The notes beneath the pieces are model-generated. The model did no database searches. It was not told the origin of the DNA and saw only the letters and a list, made by a program, of their open reading frames with translations. A stretch of DNA of 64,000 nucleotides from Devosia naphthalenivorans (lineage in GTDB: Bacteria; Pseudomonadota; Alphaproteobacteria; Rhizobiales; Devosiaceae), in NCBI RefSeq assembly GCF_003056355.1, contig NZ_PYVW01000004.1, forward strand, positions 186,001 to 250,000, written 5' to 3'. The translations under genes were made by a program, and so were the position numbers. Below, piece after piece: positions 1 through 10,315 of the stretch (positions are counted from its first letter, which is position 1; each line of letters begins with the position of its first letter).

Positions 1-262
1 CGCGGAAATAGAGCAGTTGCACCTGTAGCGCACTATCCTTGGGCAGCGCCTTGAACATTTCTGCCTGCAATGACTGCGCCAGATCCCAGGTCGGCTGCCG
101 GCTCATCGTGGCGTCGAGCGCAAACAGCAGCCGTCCATCCTGCGCGGCATCGGGCCGAGCGAGAGTGCCCACCTTCTGGACGAAGGCTGCAACATCGTCA
201 CTGACCTTGCCTTGCCGTGCAGGCGGAGCGCTGGCGGGTCGCGTCGGCGTTTTGTCTACCAT
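1..262 (-). CDS. VWA domain-containing protein, N-terminal part
   Basis: Reading leftward from an ATG at 260-262, the frame stays open to the window edge, so only about the first 87 residues are present. After a short polar N-terminus the protein reads DVAAFVQKV, then GRLLFALDATMSRQPTWD and LQVQLLYFR. This is the start of a von Willebrand factor A fold: a hydrophobic strand followed by a D-x-T-x-S-like metal-site loop (DATMS). Small VWA proteins of this kind are common in alphaproteobacteria, often beside DnaJ-like genes, but the partner gene would lie outside the window. The role is unknown. The VWA family call is good; nothing can be said about the C-terminus. Confidence 0.75.
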   Translation of the reverse strand, partial: MVDKTPTRPASAPPARQGKVSDDVAAFVQKVGTLARPDAAQDGRLLFALDATMSRQPTWDLAQSLQAEMFKALPKDSALQVQLLYFR

Positions 263-306
263 AGAGTGAATATGTGCGCGGCACTGGCGCGAGACAAGTG
301 CCGGGC

Positions 307-612
307 CTATTGCCGGTCAGGATGACGCGGCTTTGTTTGCCCCACCAGCTTTGCGAGCTCGGAAAATGACAGGTCCTGTCCTTGGGCCGCGTTGTTGTTC
401 GCCAAGTGCAGAAGACGCGGAGCAAAGGCCACGGCGTCGCGCTCGGCGCCGCTTAAATCCTCGGACCGGTAATCGCCCAAGGCGATCTGCTCGGCGCGCC
501 GCAGCGCCATGGCGATTTCCTCGCGGCTCAGCAGGCCCTTTTCCGCCAGAGCATTGTTGATCGCCGCAATGGCAAGATACAGCCCCTCAAGCTGTAGATT
601 GGCAGTGTTCAC
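307..612 (-). CDS. Conserved hypothetical protein, 101 aa
   Basis: I chose the GTG at 610-612 because an AAGGAG Shine-Dalgarno sequence lies a few bases upstream; a longer ATG reading from 648 would place this site inside the gene. The product is soluble and largely helical: after VNTANLQLEGLYLAIAAINN come REEIAMALRRAEQ and a C-terminal SELAKLVGQ segment. It has no signal peptide, membrane segment or recognised catalytic motif. It stands alone between the VWA gene and a divergent small membrane protein. A GGAAC-N17-TGTT sequence upstream (644-669) could be an EcfG-type promoter. I do not recognise a functional family. Confidence 0.7.
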   Translation of the reverse strand: MNTANLQLEGLYLAIAAINNALAEKGLLSREEIAMALRRAEQIALGDYRSEDLSGAERDAVAFAPRLLHLANNNAAQGQDLSFSELAKLVGQTKPRHPDRQ

Positions 613-643
613 CGGTATCTCCTTCCCTCCGTCCTTGTGGATG

Positions 644-669
644 AACATTGCCGGAGCCCGTCTAGTTCC
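644..669 (-). promoter_or_regulatory. Weak EcfG-like promoter candidate
   Basis: On the minus strand GGAAC (669-665) is followed after 17 bases by TGTT (647-644). This resembles the alphaproteobacterial general-stress sigma EcfG consensus (GGAAC, 16-17 bases, CGTT) with one mismatch. It lies about 30 bases upstream of the GTG start at 612, with the Shine-Dalgarno between. It is only a candidate. Confidence 0.3.
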
Positions 670-738
670 AAGCCTTCAGGCAACCCGGCGAACCGCCAAA
701 CCGTTGCCCGCCATGACCTGCAACAAACGAGGACGGAC

Positions 739-927
739 ATGAACGATCCTGCCAGCCCGGAACGGCCCCGTCCGGAGACCGACGAAACCCTGGTGGAGCG
801 TGGCCGTGGCTCGGCGGAGCGGGCGGTGCTCGGGCGCAATCCTTATGGGAGCATGGTCCGCGTCATCCTGGCCGTGGTGCTTTTCGTGGTCGTGTTCGGA
901 ACGATCTTCTTCCTGGTGCAGGATTAG
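739..927 (+). CDS. Small single-pass membrane protein, 62 aa
   Basis: The ATG at 739 follows an ACGAGGA ribosome-binding region. The product has a polar, proline- and glutamate-rich N-terminal half (PERPRPETDE) and one C-terminal membrane helix (MVRVILAVVLFVVVFGTIFF), ending three residues later. The N-terminus is probably cytoplasmic. The next gene starts nine bases downstream, so the two are probably co-transcribed. The family is not recognised. Confidence 0.65.
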   Translation: MNDPASPERPRPETDETLVERGRGSAERAVLGRNPYGSMVRVILAVVLFVVVFGTIFFLVQD

Positions 928-936
928 GAGCCCGCT

Positions 937-1518
937 TTGCCGCAGAATTCCGTTCATCTCTGCGTTGATATGCAACGCATGTTCCTTGAGGGCACCGACT
1001 GGCAATTACCCAGTATGCCCGACACATTGCCCGCCATAGAGGCGCTGGTGGACGCCGATCCGGCAAGAACCGTGTTCACCCGCTTCATTCCCCCGCCGGC
1101 CGAAGCCACGCACGGCGCCTGGGTGGATTATTATGCCGCTTGGCCGCGCATGGCGCGGGAAGCCATCGCCCCTGAGCTGCTAGGCCTGGCCCCCAGTCTT
1201 GCGCACTACACGCCCCCGGCACGAGTGTTCGACAAGCCGGTGTTCTCGCCATGGTGGTCGGGGGAACTGCACCGTCTGCTGCAGCAGGCCGGGATCGACA
1301 CCGTGATCGTTTCGGGCGGCGAGACAGATGTATGCGTGCTCGCCACGATCATGGGCGCAATCGATCTGGGCTATCGGGTGTGGCTGCCCACCGATGCGGT
1401 GTGCAGTTCGGCAGAAAGCTGCCACGAGGCCATGCTGTCGGTGTTCGAGAGCCGCTTCGGAGTCCAGGTCACCACCTGCACAACCGATGACATTCTGGCA
1501 AAGAAACTTGGCGCATGA
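937..1518 (+). CDS. Isochorismatase-family cysteine hydrolase
   Basis: Translation starts at a TTG (937) with TAGGAG immediately upstream overlapping the previous stop; the N-terminal beta strand (SVHLCVDMQ) follows at once, so no residues seem missing. The 193 residues fit the isochorismatase-like fold. The expected catalytic triad is visible: Asp in LCVDMQ, Lys in FDKPVFSPW, and Cys in GGETDVCVLAT. Family members hydrolyse isochorismate, nicotinamide, N-carbamoyl compounds or related amides, and the substrate cannot be read from sequence. It is probably cytoplasmic. Its 3' end faces the remnant CheB-like gene on the other strand, separated by about 50 bases. Confidence 0.85.
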   Translation: MPQNSVHLCVDMQRMFLEGTDWQLPSMPDTLPAIEALVDADPARTVFTRFIPPPAEATHGAWVDYYAAWPRMAREAIAPELLGLAPSLAHYTPPARVFDKPVFSPWWSGELHRLLQQAGIDTVIVSGGETDVCVLATIMGAIDLGYRVWLPTDAVCSSAESCHEAMLSVFESRFGVQVTTCTTDDILAKKLGA

Positions 1519-1568
1519 AGATCGGCTTCCACGCATCGCACGAGCAGTTCCGGAGAACGCGACGCGCT

Positions 1569-2301
1569 CTAGCCGGTTTTCTTGAAATCCTGCAATGCTG
1601 CCCGCCGCAGAACATCGGCATGCTGGCGCAATTCCTCGGCCTTGCGGATCGCTGCTGAGGCAAGGGCGTCCCAATGCGATATCGATCTCGAGCAGCACAC
1701 TGTCGGGGACAGGCGGGGAGGGCTCTGGCGACTGGGCCAGCAATTGCATCAACAGTGAGCCGAGCTGGCTCACCGGCGCCCGATGGTCGACGTCAGCCGC
1801 GGCCAGGGCGCCCAGCGGCATGTCGGGGGCCGGTGCATCGGTAGGATTCTGGATCACGGCTATACCGCCGCAGCGCTTGAGATCCGCCATGCCCGCCGCC
1901 CCGTCGTTGAGTTTGCCGCTCAGCACGACAGAGATGGCGCCGCTCCCATAACAAGCGCCGACGGAGCGGAACAGGGGATCGATCGCGGGGCGCGCAAGGT
2001 TTTCCCGCGGCCCGCGGCCGAGCTTGATGGTGCCGTCGATCACCAGAAGATGGAAATCTTTGGGCGCAACATAGACGACGTCATTGCTGACCGGCTCGTC
2101 ATGTTCAGCGGTTCTGACGGGCATGTGCCCGGGGGTCGCAAGCGTCTGGGCAAGCAGGTTTTGGCCATCCGAGCCGACATGAAGCGTGATGAAAACCGGT
2201 GCGCCCAGATGAGAAGGCAGATCCTGCAACAGAATGCGAGCGGCTCCAAGAGCGCCCGTGGAGCCGCCGATTGCGATGGCTCGCTGGGTGTGGAGCGCCA
2301 T
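1569..2301 (-). pseudogene. CheB-type methylesterase-like gene with internal deletion and frameshift
   Basis: The ATG at 2301 opens a CheB-like esterase domain: IAIGGSTGALGA (Ser nucleophile loop), FITLHVG (His) and ISVVLSGKLNDGAAGM (Asp). It reads normally to about LLEIDIALG near 1680. CheB-like proteins of this kind usually continue with a zinc-ribbon and a helical tail. Here the frame instead runs on as Cys/Arg-rich sequence antisense to the isochorismatase gene, as far as 1180. A different frame at the same place encodes ALASAAIRKAEELRQHADVL and then RRAALQDFKKTG with a stop at 1569-1571, which looks like the genuine tail helix. I infer an internal loss of roughly 100 codons plus a frame change. 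The esterase domain alone might still be made. Confidence 0.65.
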
Positions 2302-2315
2302 TTTGGAGGTCCCTT

Positions 2316-2594
2316 CTACGTAGCAGCGAGTGCCACGATCACCACGAGCGCGATGGCAAGGCACGCCACCAGCGCCAGGTAGACCATGTTGCCCGATGAG
2401 GCGCGACCCTGCCTGCTAACGCCATCGGGCGCGGCTGCAGCGTCCAGCTTCCGCTCCTGGGCAGTAGGGGGGATCCCGCCGGCCTCGGCATCCGTTCCCA
2501 AGGGCACGGCCGCAGGATCGGGCATGGACACTTTCTCGTCCGTGCGGCCTTTGTCGATATTGTCGCGGAGCTGGTCAGAAGTTGGGACTGGCAT
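2316..2594 (-). CDS. Small membrane-anchored protein, 92 aa
   Basis: The N-terminal 65 residues are hydrophilic (TSDQLRDNIDKGRTDEKV, MPDPAAVPLGTDAEAGG), and the C-terminus is one membrane helix (MVYLALVACLAIALVVIVAL). The SDQLRDxIDxGxTxEKVxMPDPAAxPLGTDAEA pattern recurs in small proteins of Hyphomicrobiales, from memory; no function is known to me. It lies 14 bases upstream of the CheB-like remnant on the same strand, so the two may share a transcript. The start ATG at 2594 is the only reasonable one. Confidence 0.75.
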   Translation of the reverse strand: MPVPTSDQLRDNIDKGRTDEKVSMPDPAAVPLGTDAEAGGIPPTAQERKLDAAAAPDGVSRQGRASSGNMVYLALVACLAIALVVIVALAAT

Positions 2595-2653
2595 GCCTGA
2601 ATAAGTGCGAAAGTAACCACATTGTTCCCTGTCCGCGCCTGTCAGCCCATCAT

Positions 2654-2667
2654 CTAACGTGCGTTAA
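2654..2667. promoter_or_regulatory. Palindrome CTAACGTGCGTTAA, possible operator
   Basis: This is a dyad TAACG-TG-CGTTA between divergent genes. It resembles the perfect palindrome CTAACATATGTTAG at 4498-4511 upstream of the Crp/Fnr-type regulator. The shared pattern CTAAC[AG]T[AG][TC]GTTA suggests one dimeric regulator, but the protein is unknown. Confidence 0.3.
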
Positions 2668-2726
2668 ATGCGGTGAACGATGCACGTGCCAACGTGTTGA
2701 TCCAAGCTAAGCAACAGGATGAGGCC

Positions 2727-2942
2727 ATGGCTGACGCAGACGACCCCTGGATCGACAAGGACTTCGAGTCGGCGGTTCGAGATACCGCCTATTTCCTGTG
2801 GGAAAATGATGGTCGGCCCCTCGGGCGAGAAAAGGAATACTGGTTTGCGGCGCTGGACAGGTGCTTGCGCCAGCGCGAGGCAGACGCACTGTTGCAACAG
2901 GAGCCACGCGGTGACCGCGACCCTGATGATCGCGAAGTCTGA
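2727..2942 (+). CDS. DUF2934-type small protein
   Basis: I start at the ATG at 2727 because GGATGAGG lies just upstream; the in-frame ATG at 2673 has no clear ribosome-binding site. The 71-residue product contains the DUF2934 pattern: an AVRDTAYFLWENDGRPLGRE helix followed by KEYWFAALDRCLRQRE. This family is small, soluble and of unknown function, and frequent in rhizobia. The C-terminus is charged. It is monocistronic, upstream of the response regulator gene in the same orientation. Confidence 0.75.
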   Translation: MADADDPWIDKDFESAVRDTAYFLWENDGRPLGREKEYWFAALDRCLRQREADALLQQEPRGDRDPDDREV

Positions 2943-2951
2943 CCGGGCGGG

Positions 2952-2976
2952 GAACGGGATGGTAGGGCGGATGTTA
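2952..2976 (+). promoter_or_regulatory. EcfG-like promoter candidate for the response regulator
   Basis: GGAAC (2952-2956) and TGTT (2973-2976) are separated by 16 bases, one mismatch from the EcfG consensus. Transcription would start near 2985, about 40 bases before the ATG at 3024. Confidence 0.4.
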
Positions 2977-3023
2977 TAGGGAAGTAAGCGCCAACGCGCC
3001 TGGCTGCATATTGGTGGGGCATT

Positions 3024-3509
3024 ATGGCAATGGAAGAAACCGCGGACCTGAACGGCAAACGCATTGTCGTGGTCGAAGACGACTTCGTGCTCGCGACCGA
3101 CATCTGCCGTACCCTGCGCGAGCTTGGAGCTACGGTGCTGGGTCCCGCGCCAACGCCATTTTACGCAATGCATTTGATCGGGGGCAAGAAGATCGACGCC
3201 GCCGTGCTGGACGTGCGGCTCCACGGTACAACCGTTTTCGAAGTTGCCGATCTATTGCTCGATCGGGGCGTTCCGATCATCTTCGCAACAGCGTCCGACC
3301 GCAATTCGATCCCCAGCCGTTTTCATGATGCGCCGCTTCTTGAGAAACCATTCGACCGCAAGAAACTGGTCGCCGAAATCCACGCCATGACCCGACGCCC
3401 GTTAGCGAGACCTGCCAAGGTCATGCCGCCGATCTTGCCGAACGGCCCTGTCGAAGCACCCGCCCAGACGTTTGCCCGGGCTCTCGCCCGCAGCATGCGC
3501 ACCGATTAG
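3024..3509 (+). CDS. Single-domain response regulator
   Basis: The 161-residue protein is a CheY-like receiver domain with a short, probably disordered, proline-containing tail. The acidic pair is in VVVEDDFVLA, the phosphoacceptor Asp in DAAVLDVRLHG, the Thr switch in FATASD, and the conserved Lys in LEKPFD. There is no output domain, so it probably works by protein-protein contact or as a phosphate sink. Its partner could be the HWE kinase encoded at 4567-7659. Its stop codon overlaps the stop of the convergent Crp/Fnr gene by four bases. Confidence 0.85.
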   Translation: MAMEETADLNGKRIVVVEDDFVLATDICRTLRELGATVLGPAPTPFYAMHLIGGKKIDAAVLDVRLHGTTVFEVADLLLDRGVPIIFATASDRNSIPSRFHDAPLLEKPFDRKKLVAEIHAMTRRPLARPAKVMPPILPNGPVEAPAQTFARALARSMRTD

Positions 3510-4285
3510 TTCGGCCGCAAATACCGCCCATCGAAGGAAGCCACGGCTTCAAGGCCTGCGGCGTCCAGAATGGTCGCGATCCCCTGCCCCATGGCAATCA
3601 GCTTGCGCTTCCGCAATTGCTGGATGGTTCTGTTGATGTGAACGGTCGATAGACCCAGAGCCTCACCCATTTCGGCCTGCGTCATTGACAGGTCGAACTC
3701 CGCATTAGCGTTTACAAGGCCGACAATGCGAGAGCGATGGTGGAGCTCGCACAAAAAATGGGCGAGCCGTTGCAGTGCGTCGCGCGCACCAAGGCTTATC
3801 ACCAGCTCACGGGCGCAAGCCTGGTCCACGGAGGCGGCGCGCATCGCGGCCACAAGGATATTGGGCATCTTGTCGGCCACTGCCGAGAGTTGGCGCAAAT
3901 CGATTCGCCCAACGACGACCTTGCCAAGCGACATGACGCTTTGCCTGGTGACGCTGGAGGACAGGAAGCCGAAATCGCAAAAATCGCCGGGCAACACAAA
4001 GCCCGTCATTTGGCGACGCGCGGAATCGAGCACCTTGTAGTGGCAGGCAAGCCCCTCGAGCAGCACCAGCGCTTCCTTGGCTGGCTGTTGTTCATGGAGG
4101 ATGTCGCGGTGTGCCGCTACGGTGTAGGCCGTTTCCACCAGAGCCTCGAGCGTTTTGCTCTCGTGAGGCTGCAAGGGGTAAAGAGCGCTCAGGCGGCGCA
4201 CAAATACGCCGTGTTCGATGTGGGGATGGACAGTGTTCGGGGCATAGGCGCTGCCCACGGGATCGACGGAGGTGAAACTGCTCAT
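3506..4285 (-). CDS. Crp/Fnr-family transcriptional regulator
   Basis: The 259-residue protein has an N-terminal cyclic-nucleotide-binding-like beta roll (about 40-150, including VLPGDFCDFGFL), a long dimerisation helix, and a C-terminal Crp-type winged helix. The recognition segment is MTQAEMGEALGLSTVHINRT followed by IQQLRKRKLI. No FNR-type cysteine cluster is visible, so it does not look like an iron-sulphur oxygen sensor. Rhizobial genomes carry many such regulators and the effector is unknown. The AAAGGAAGG before the ATG (4285) overlaps the end of a possible upstream small ORF. The perfect palindrome at 4498-4511 could be an autoregulatory site. Confidence 0.88.
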   Translation of the reverse strand: MSSFTSVDPVGSAYAPNTVHPHIEHGVFVRRLSALYPLQPHESKTLEALVETAYTVAAHRDILHEQQPAKEALVLLEGLACHYKVLDSARRQMTGFVLPGDFCDFGFLSSSVTRQSVMSLGKVVVGRIDLRQLSAVADKMPNILVAAMRAASVDQACARELVISLGARDALQRLAHFLCELHHRSRIVGLVNANAEFDLSMTQAEMGEALGLSTVHINRTIQQLRKRKLIAMGQGIATILDAAGLEAVASFDGRYLRPN

Positions 4286-4446
4286 GCCGACCTTCCTTTG
4301 TTGTCCAGCATCCGAGCTACTGCAGCGTAAACCGCGCAGGTGTTGGTTATCATATCATCGCGCATCAGTCTCGATAACGCACAAGCGATCCCAACGATCC
4401 AGTTGAGAGCAGAACTGCTAAAATTACTGCCCAGCCAGATCGCCAT
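4282..4446 (-). CDS. Possible 54-residue upstream ORF coupled to the Crp/Fnr gene
   Basis: An ATG at 4446 preceded by GAGGTGG opens 54 codons beginning MAIWLGSNFSSSALNWIVGI. The frame stops in an ATGA overlap with the regulator's start codon at 4285. The placement suggests translational coupling. The product has a weak hydrophobic N-terminal segment and no recognised family. It may be a real small protein, a leader ORF, or chance. Confidence 0.35.
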   Translation of the reverse strand: MAIWLGSNFSSSALNWIVGIACALSRLMRDDMITNTCAVYAAVARMLDNKGRSA

Positions 4447-4497
4447 GATGACCCACCTCTTCGAGATGAGTCATAACAAGGCGCCAGCGCGGCGCGT

Positions 4498-4511
4498 CTA
4501 ACATATGTTAG
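4498..4511. promoter_or_regulatory. Perfect 14-bp palindrome CTAACATATGTTAG
   Basis: This is a perfect dyad about 50 bases upstream of the small ORF and 210 bases upstream of the Crp/Fnr gene, and about 55 bases downstream of the kinase stop codon. Crp-family proteins bind such dyads, so it is a plausible operator. A similar sequence lies at 2654-2667. Confidence 0.4.
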
Positions 4512-4566
4512 TGGCCTGCTGGAGTGCCTACCTCAGGGCCTGAGGAACAATCGTTGGCAGCAGGAA

Positions 4567-7659
<3,093 letters not shown>

Positions 7660-7837
7660 GGGGTTATTCCTGGCTCAGTGCGACAGCGCGCCACCGGCGC
7701 GGATGTTTGTAGCCACATTACACGGACCACCGCGCCGCCGCAAAGGCACTGCTGCGAAGTCGCGGGCGTTTAACCGGCGTTACACGAGCGAACTTTCTTC
7801 TACCCGCCCCCATTCGAAAAGGGGCGGAGTTCGAGAC

Positions 7838-8176
7838 ATGACCAATCCCACCAATTTCACCGACGAAGACTGGGCCTCCTGGTACGAGCGCGCGCGGACC
7901 CATACCCGCGTCGCTCCGGGATTGACCGATGATCTGCGCTCCAGCACAGGCCCGGCCACGGCCGCCCTGGTCGCCACCGCATCGGCAACACTGGCCGAAC
8001 TGGACGAGGATATCATCGCCGGGGAATTCCTGGCCCATTACATGCAATCGTCGGGCGCCAGCCTGGCCGTCACCGCCATTGCCCAGGAGTTATCCTCGAT
8101 TGCCCAGAAACTGCTACAGGCCATCGTGGAAGCCAAGAATGGCGATGGCCCGTGGAATAGGCCCGACTACCATTGA
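7838..8176 (+). CDS. Conserved hypothetical protein, 112 aa
   Basis: I start at the ATG at 7838; the frame is open further upstream, but that part is antisense to the kinase gene. The product begins MTNPTNFTDEDWASWYERA. It then has an Ala-rich helical core (PATAALVATASATLAELDED, SLAVTAIAQELSSIAQKLLQ) and ends in a polar tail. There is no signal peptide, and I recognise no family. It is monocistronic, ending at a hairpin terminator shared with the convergent DUF378 gene. Confidence 0.65.
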   Translation: MTNPTNFTDEDWASWYERARTHTRVAPGLTDDLRSSTGPATAALVATASATLAELDEDIIAGEFLAHYMQSSGASLAVTAIAQELSSIAQKLLQAIVEAKNGDGPWNRPDYH

Positions 8177-8179
8177 AAA

Positions 8180-8207
8180 TGGCCGCCGCTACAGGGAGCG
8201 ACGGCCA
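8180..8207. terminator. Bidirectional hairpin between convergent genes
   Basis: Arms TGGCCGCCGCT and AGCGACGGCCA pair over 11 positions with one G-T and enclose a six-base loop. The hairpin lies between the stop codons at 8176 (+) and 8227 (-), with A/T-rich flanks. Confidence 0.65.
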
Positions 8208-8226
8208 AATCACGTTGCTTCAAGAC

Positions 8227-8454
8227 TTAATGGCGGCGCTCTGCAGCAACTTCGCCGGTCGACATGGCACGGAAGAATGGCACCAGCTGGTAGATGGCTG
8301 ACAACCCGACCAGGACGTAGACGATGCGGGCGAGCGCGGCATCCTGACCGCCGAAAATGGCCGCCACAAGATCAAACTGGAATGCACCGACCAGGAGCCA
8401 GTTGATGCCACCGATGATAATCAATAAAAGTGTAACGAGATTGAGCGCCTTCAT
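8227..8454 (-). CDS. DUF378 family inner-membrane protein
   Basis: The ATG at 8454 has an ideal AAGGAG upstream. The 75-residue product has two membrane helices (LNLVTLLLIIIGGINWLLVG and ALARIVYVLVGLSAIYQLV) joined by a short loop with FDLVAAIFGG. The GGINWLLVG-F-DLVA-IFG pattern is diagnostic of DUF378 (YuzA-like) proteins. Their function is unknown. The neighbouring genes do not suggest one. Confidence 0.85.
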   Translation of the reverse strand: MKALNLVTLLLIIIGGINWLLVGAFQFDLVAAIFGGQDAALARIVYVLVGLSAIYQLVPFFRAMSTGEVAAERRH

Positions 8455-8503
8455 GGAAAACTCCTTGCGTGTGGCAGGGAAAGTAAGTCTGGCGGCCGCT
8501 GGT

Positions 8504-10228
8504 TCATGATCTATCATAAGTTAATCCAAGACTTCTTAGCGCGCGGTGCTGTCCATAGCGCGCCAGTAGCTTATCGATGCGGTCGCCCTCGGCCTGATTG
8601 TTGCGCCCCAGGGCCATGGTCCACAGGCCGATCTGAAAGCCCAGATAGCAAAGCACCATTGCGGCAACGAAATCGCTCTCGATCTGCCGCCCGAGCCGTT
8701 TGCCCAGGGCCTCGGTAAGCGCGTTTCGCTGGGTTTCGCTCATGTTCATTTCCACCGATGCGCCGGCCAGATCCCAGGTGATGTCTTGGCAACCCACCAG
8801 ATCATGGGCGGTTTGGTGGTCGGTGGCGTCGAGCTTGAGCCAGGTTTGGTCGGTCTTTAGCCATTCCCAGCTGTGCATGCGGTTGTCGGTGCAGCAGGGG
8901 ATGGGGTGGAGGCGCTGGGGGTCGCCGAGGGCGGTTTGGACAGCGTTAGATGCGTCGCCGAGGCGCTGGCCGATGTTGAAAATTGCCATTTCGAACAGCT
9001 GCTTAGGGCTGGCTCCCGGGCCGGTTGGGGGCAGGCTGGCGCGGAAGGCGAGATAGTCTAGCAGGCGTTCAGGGGGCACGGTTTCCCCCGGCTTTTGCTC
9101 GGCTTCGACCCATGGATAGAGGAGGAATCCGTGACATAATCCGACGGGGCGGGGGGCGAAGCATGCTTCGCCGATGACGCGTGCAAGCTCGAGTTTTTCT
9201 TCGCCTTTGCCGCCGATTCCGGCGAATTTGCCCAGCCATTTCTCGCTCTTTGTGGTGACCAGGAACTTGCGCCGCTCCATCGCCGGGTCCGCCGGAAGGT
9301 CAGCGCCCAGCTCTTGCCGCCATGCCCCGCCCGAAATGTCCCGCAGGGGTCCCTTGAGAGGACCCACGATATCGCTGATCCAGCGCTCCAAGCCATGAGC
9401 AGGTTCGTCCGGGTGCAGCAGGAGTTGTTCGAAGCTGATGAAGTGCCTGCGGGCCGCTTGCCAGCGCTGCCGGTGATCGGCTCGCGCGGCATTGCCCAGA
9501 TCGCCGGCATGGCTGGGAAAGAAGTGGATCCGCTGTTCGGATATGCCCTGGGCCACGAGCCAGTCGGCCACGCAGTTGAACGAGCTGCCGGAAAGGCCCG
9601 GCCCTTCATCGACGATGGCAAAATCGGCCTGATGGCTTGCGAGGTGTTGCGCCAGACTTGTCCCCAGTGCGAGTTGCCGGTTGAACGGGTGTCCGACGGG
9701 CCGGACAGTCATGGCCGCTTGTGCCCCAAGCCCCGCCGCGACGAGGGCGCCAAGTCCCGCGCCGATGCTGCGGATGCCGATCACGAGCGTATCGGGACCA
9801 AGGCCCGATCGTCGCGCGGCGGCGATATAGCTTTCCGGGTAGAGCGCGTAAAAGGCGTAGCCCTCCGCTTGCCGCGAATTGATGGTCCCGGCTTCGCTCA
9901 AGAGCGCGAGATGGGAGCTGAATTGTTCTGGCGAATAGGACAGCGCCGCAAAGCCGCTGTCCCACGACGCTGCAACGGACCTTGCCAGCGCCAGCAGCAG
10001 TGCGTTGCCGGCGTCGACGCGCCCGCTCGCATCATCGAAGCCGACTTGATGGAATTGGGCGTCGGCGGCGCCCTGCACCAGTTCGGAAGCGCGGATGAAC
10101 GCTGCAATCAGCGCCTGATGCCGCTGTAGACCGGCGGGAATTTGCCGGCATCTGGCGAGCCGGTCTTCCACTTCGCGGGCAATTTCCCCCGCGTTCTCCG
10201 CCCGTTCCATATCACCATAAACCAGCAT
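8504..10228 (-). CDS. PRTase-like / kinase-like two-domain protein of unknown function
   Basis: This is a long soluble protein (574 residues from the ATG at 10228; a TTG at 10264 would add 12). The N-terminal half resembles a type I phosphoribosyltransferase: strand [18 protein letters not shown], then [17 protein letters not shown] at the PRPP-loop position. The C-terminal half has features of an aminoglycoside-phosphotransferase/choline-kinase fold: a histidine in [10 protein letters not shown], then [10 protein letters not shown] and [13 protein letters not shown], recalling the kinase H-x-D and D-x-D region. The canonical H-G-D is not present. The gene is divergent from ino1 and opens the glycan cassette. 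It might make or transfer a phosphorylated sugar or inositol unit, but that is inference. Confidence 0.6.
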   Translation of the reverse strand: MLVYGDMERAENAGEIAREVEDRLARCRQIPAGLQRHQALIAAFIRASELVQGAADAQFHQVGFDDASGRVDAGNALLLALARSVAASWDSGFAALSYSPEQFSSHLALLSEAGTINSRQAEGYAFYALYPESYIAAARRSGLGPDTLVIGIRSIGAGLGALVAAGLGAQAAMTVRPVGHPFNRQLALGTSLAQHLASHQADFAIVDEGPGLSGSSFNCVADWLVAQGISEQRIHFFPSHAGDLGNAARADHRQRWQAARRHFISFEQLLLHPDEPAHGLERWISDIVGPLKGPLRDISGGAWRQELGADLPADPAMERRKFLVTTKSEKWLGKFAGIGGKGEEKLELARVIGEACFAPRPVGLCHGFLLYPWVEAEQKPGETVPPERLLDYLAFRASLPPTGPGASPKQLFEMAIFNIGQRLGDASNAVQTALGDPQRLHPIPCCTDNRMHSWEWLKTDQTWLKLDATDHQTAHDLVGCQDITWDLAGASVEMNMSETQRNALTEALGKRLGRQIESDFVAAMVLCYLGFQIGLWTMALGRNNQAEGDRIDKLLARYGQHRALRSLGLTYDRS

Positions 10229-10257
10229 CCCTGCCTGCGCTCCACTATCTGCCAACA

Positions 10258-10282
10258 GGAACAAAGCTTGGCGGGTGTCGTT
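10258..10282 (+). promoter_or_regulatory. EcfG-type promoter of ino1
   Basis: GGAAC (10258-10262), a 16-base spacer and CGTT (10279-10282) match the alphaproteobacterial general-stress sigma EcfG consensus exactly. Transcription would start near 10290, 25 bases before the ino1 ATG at 10316. This suggests that the inositol branch of the cassette is stress-induced. Confidence 0.65.
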
Positions 10283-10315
10283 GGCCTCACAGAATACATC
10301 TGTTGGAGCACGGCA

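Noticed and set aside
1180..1568. Continuation of the CheB-like frame
   Set aside because: After 1569 it is antisense to the isochorismatase gene and has no family resemblance.
2604..2628. GGAAC on the minus strand before the 92-residue membrane protein
   Set aside because: The -10 position reads CACT/ACTT, and the transcript would begin at the start codon.
4541..4560. GGAACAATCGTTGG as an EcfG promoter
   Set aside because: GGAAC and CGTT are only three bases apart, so they cannot be a -35/-10 pair.
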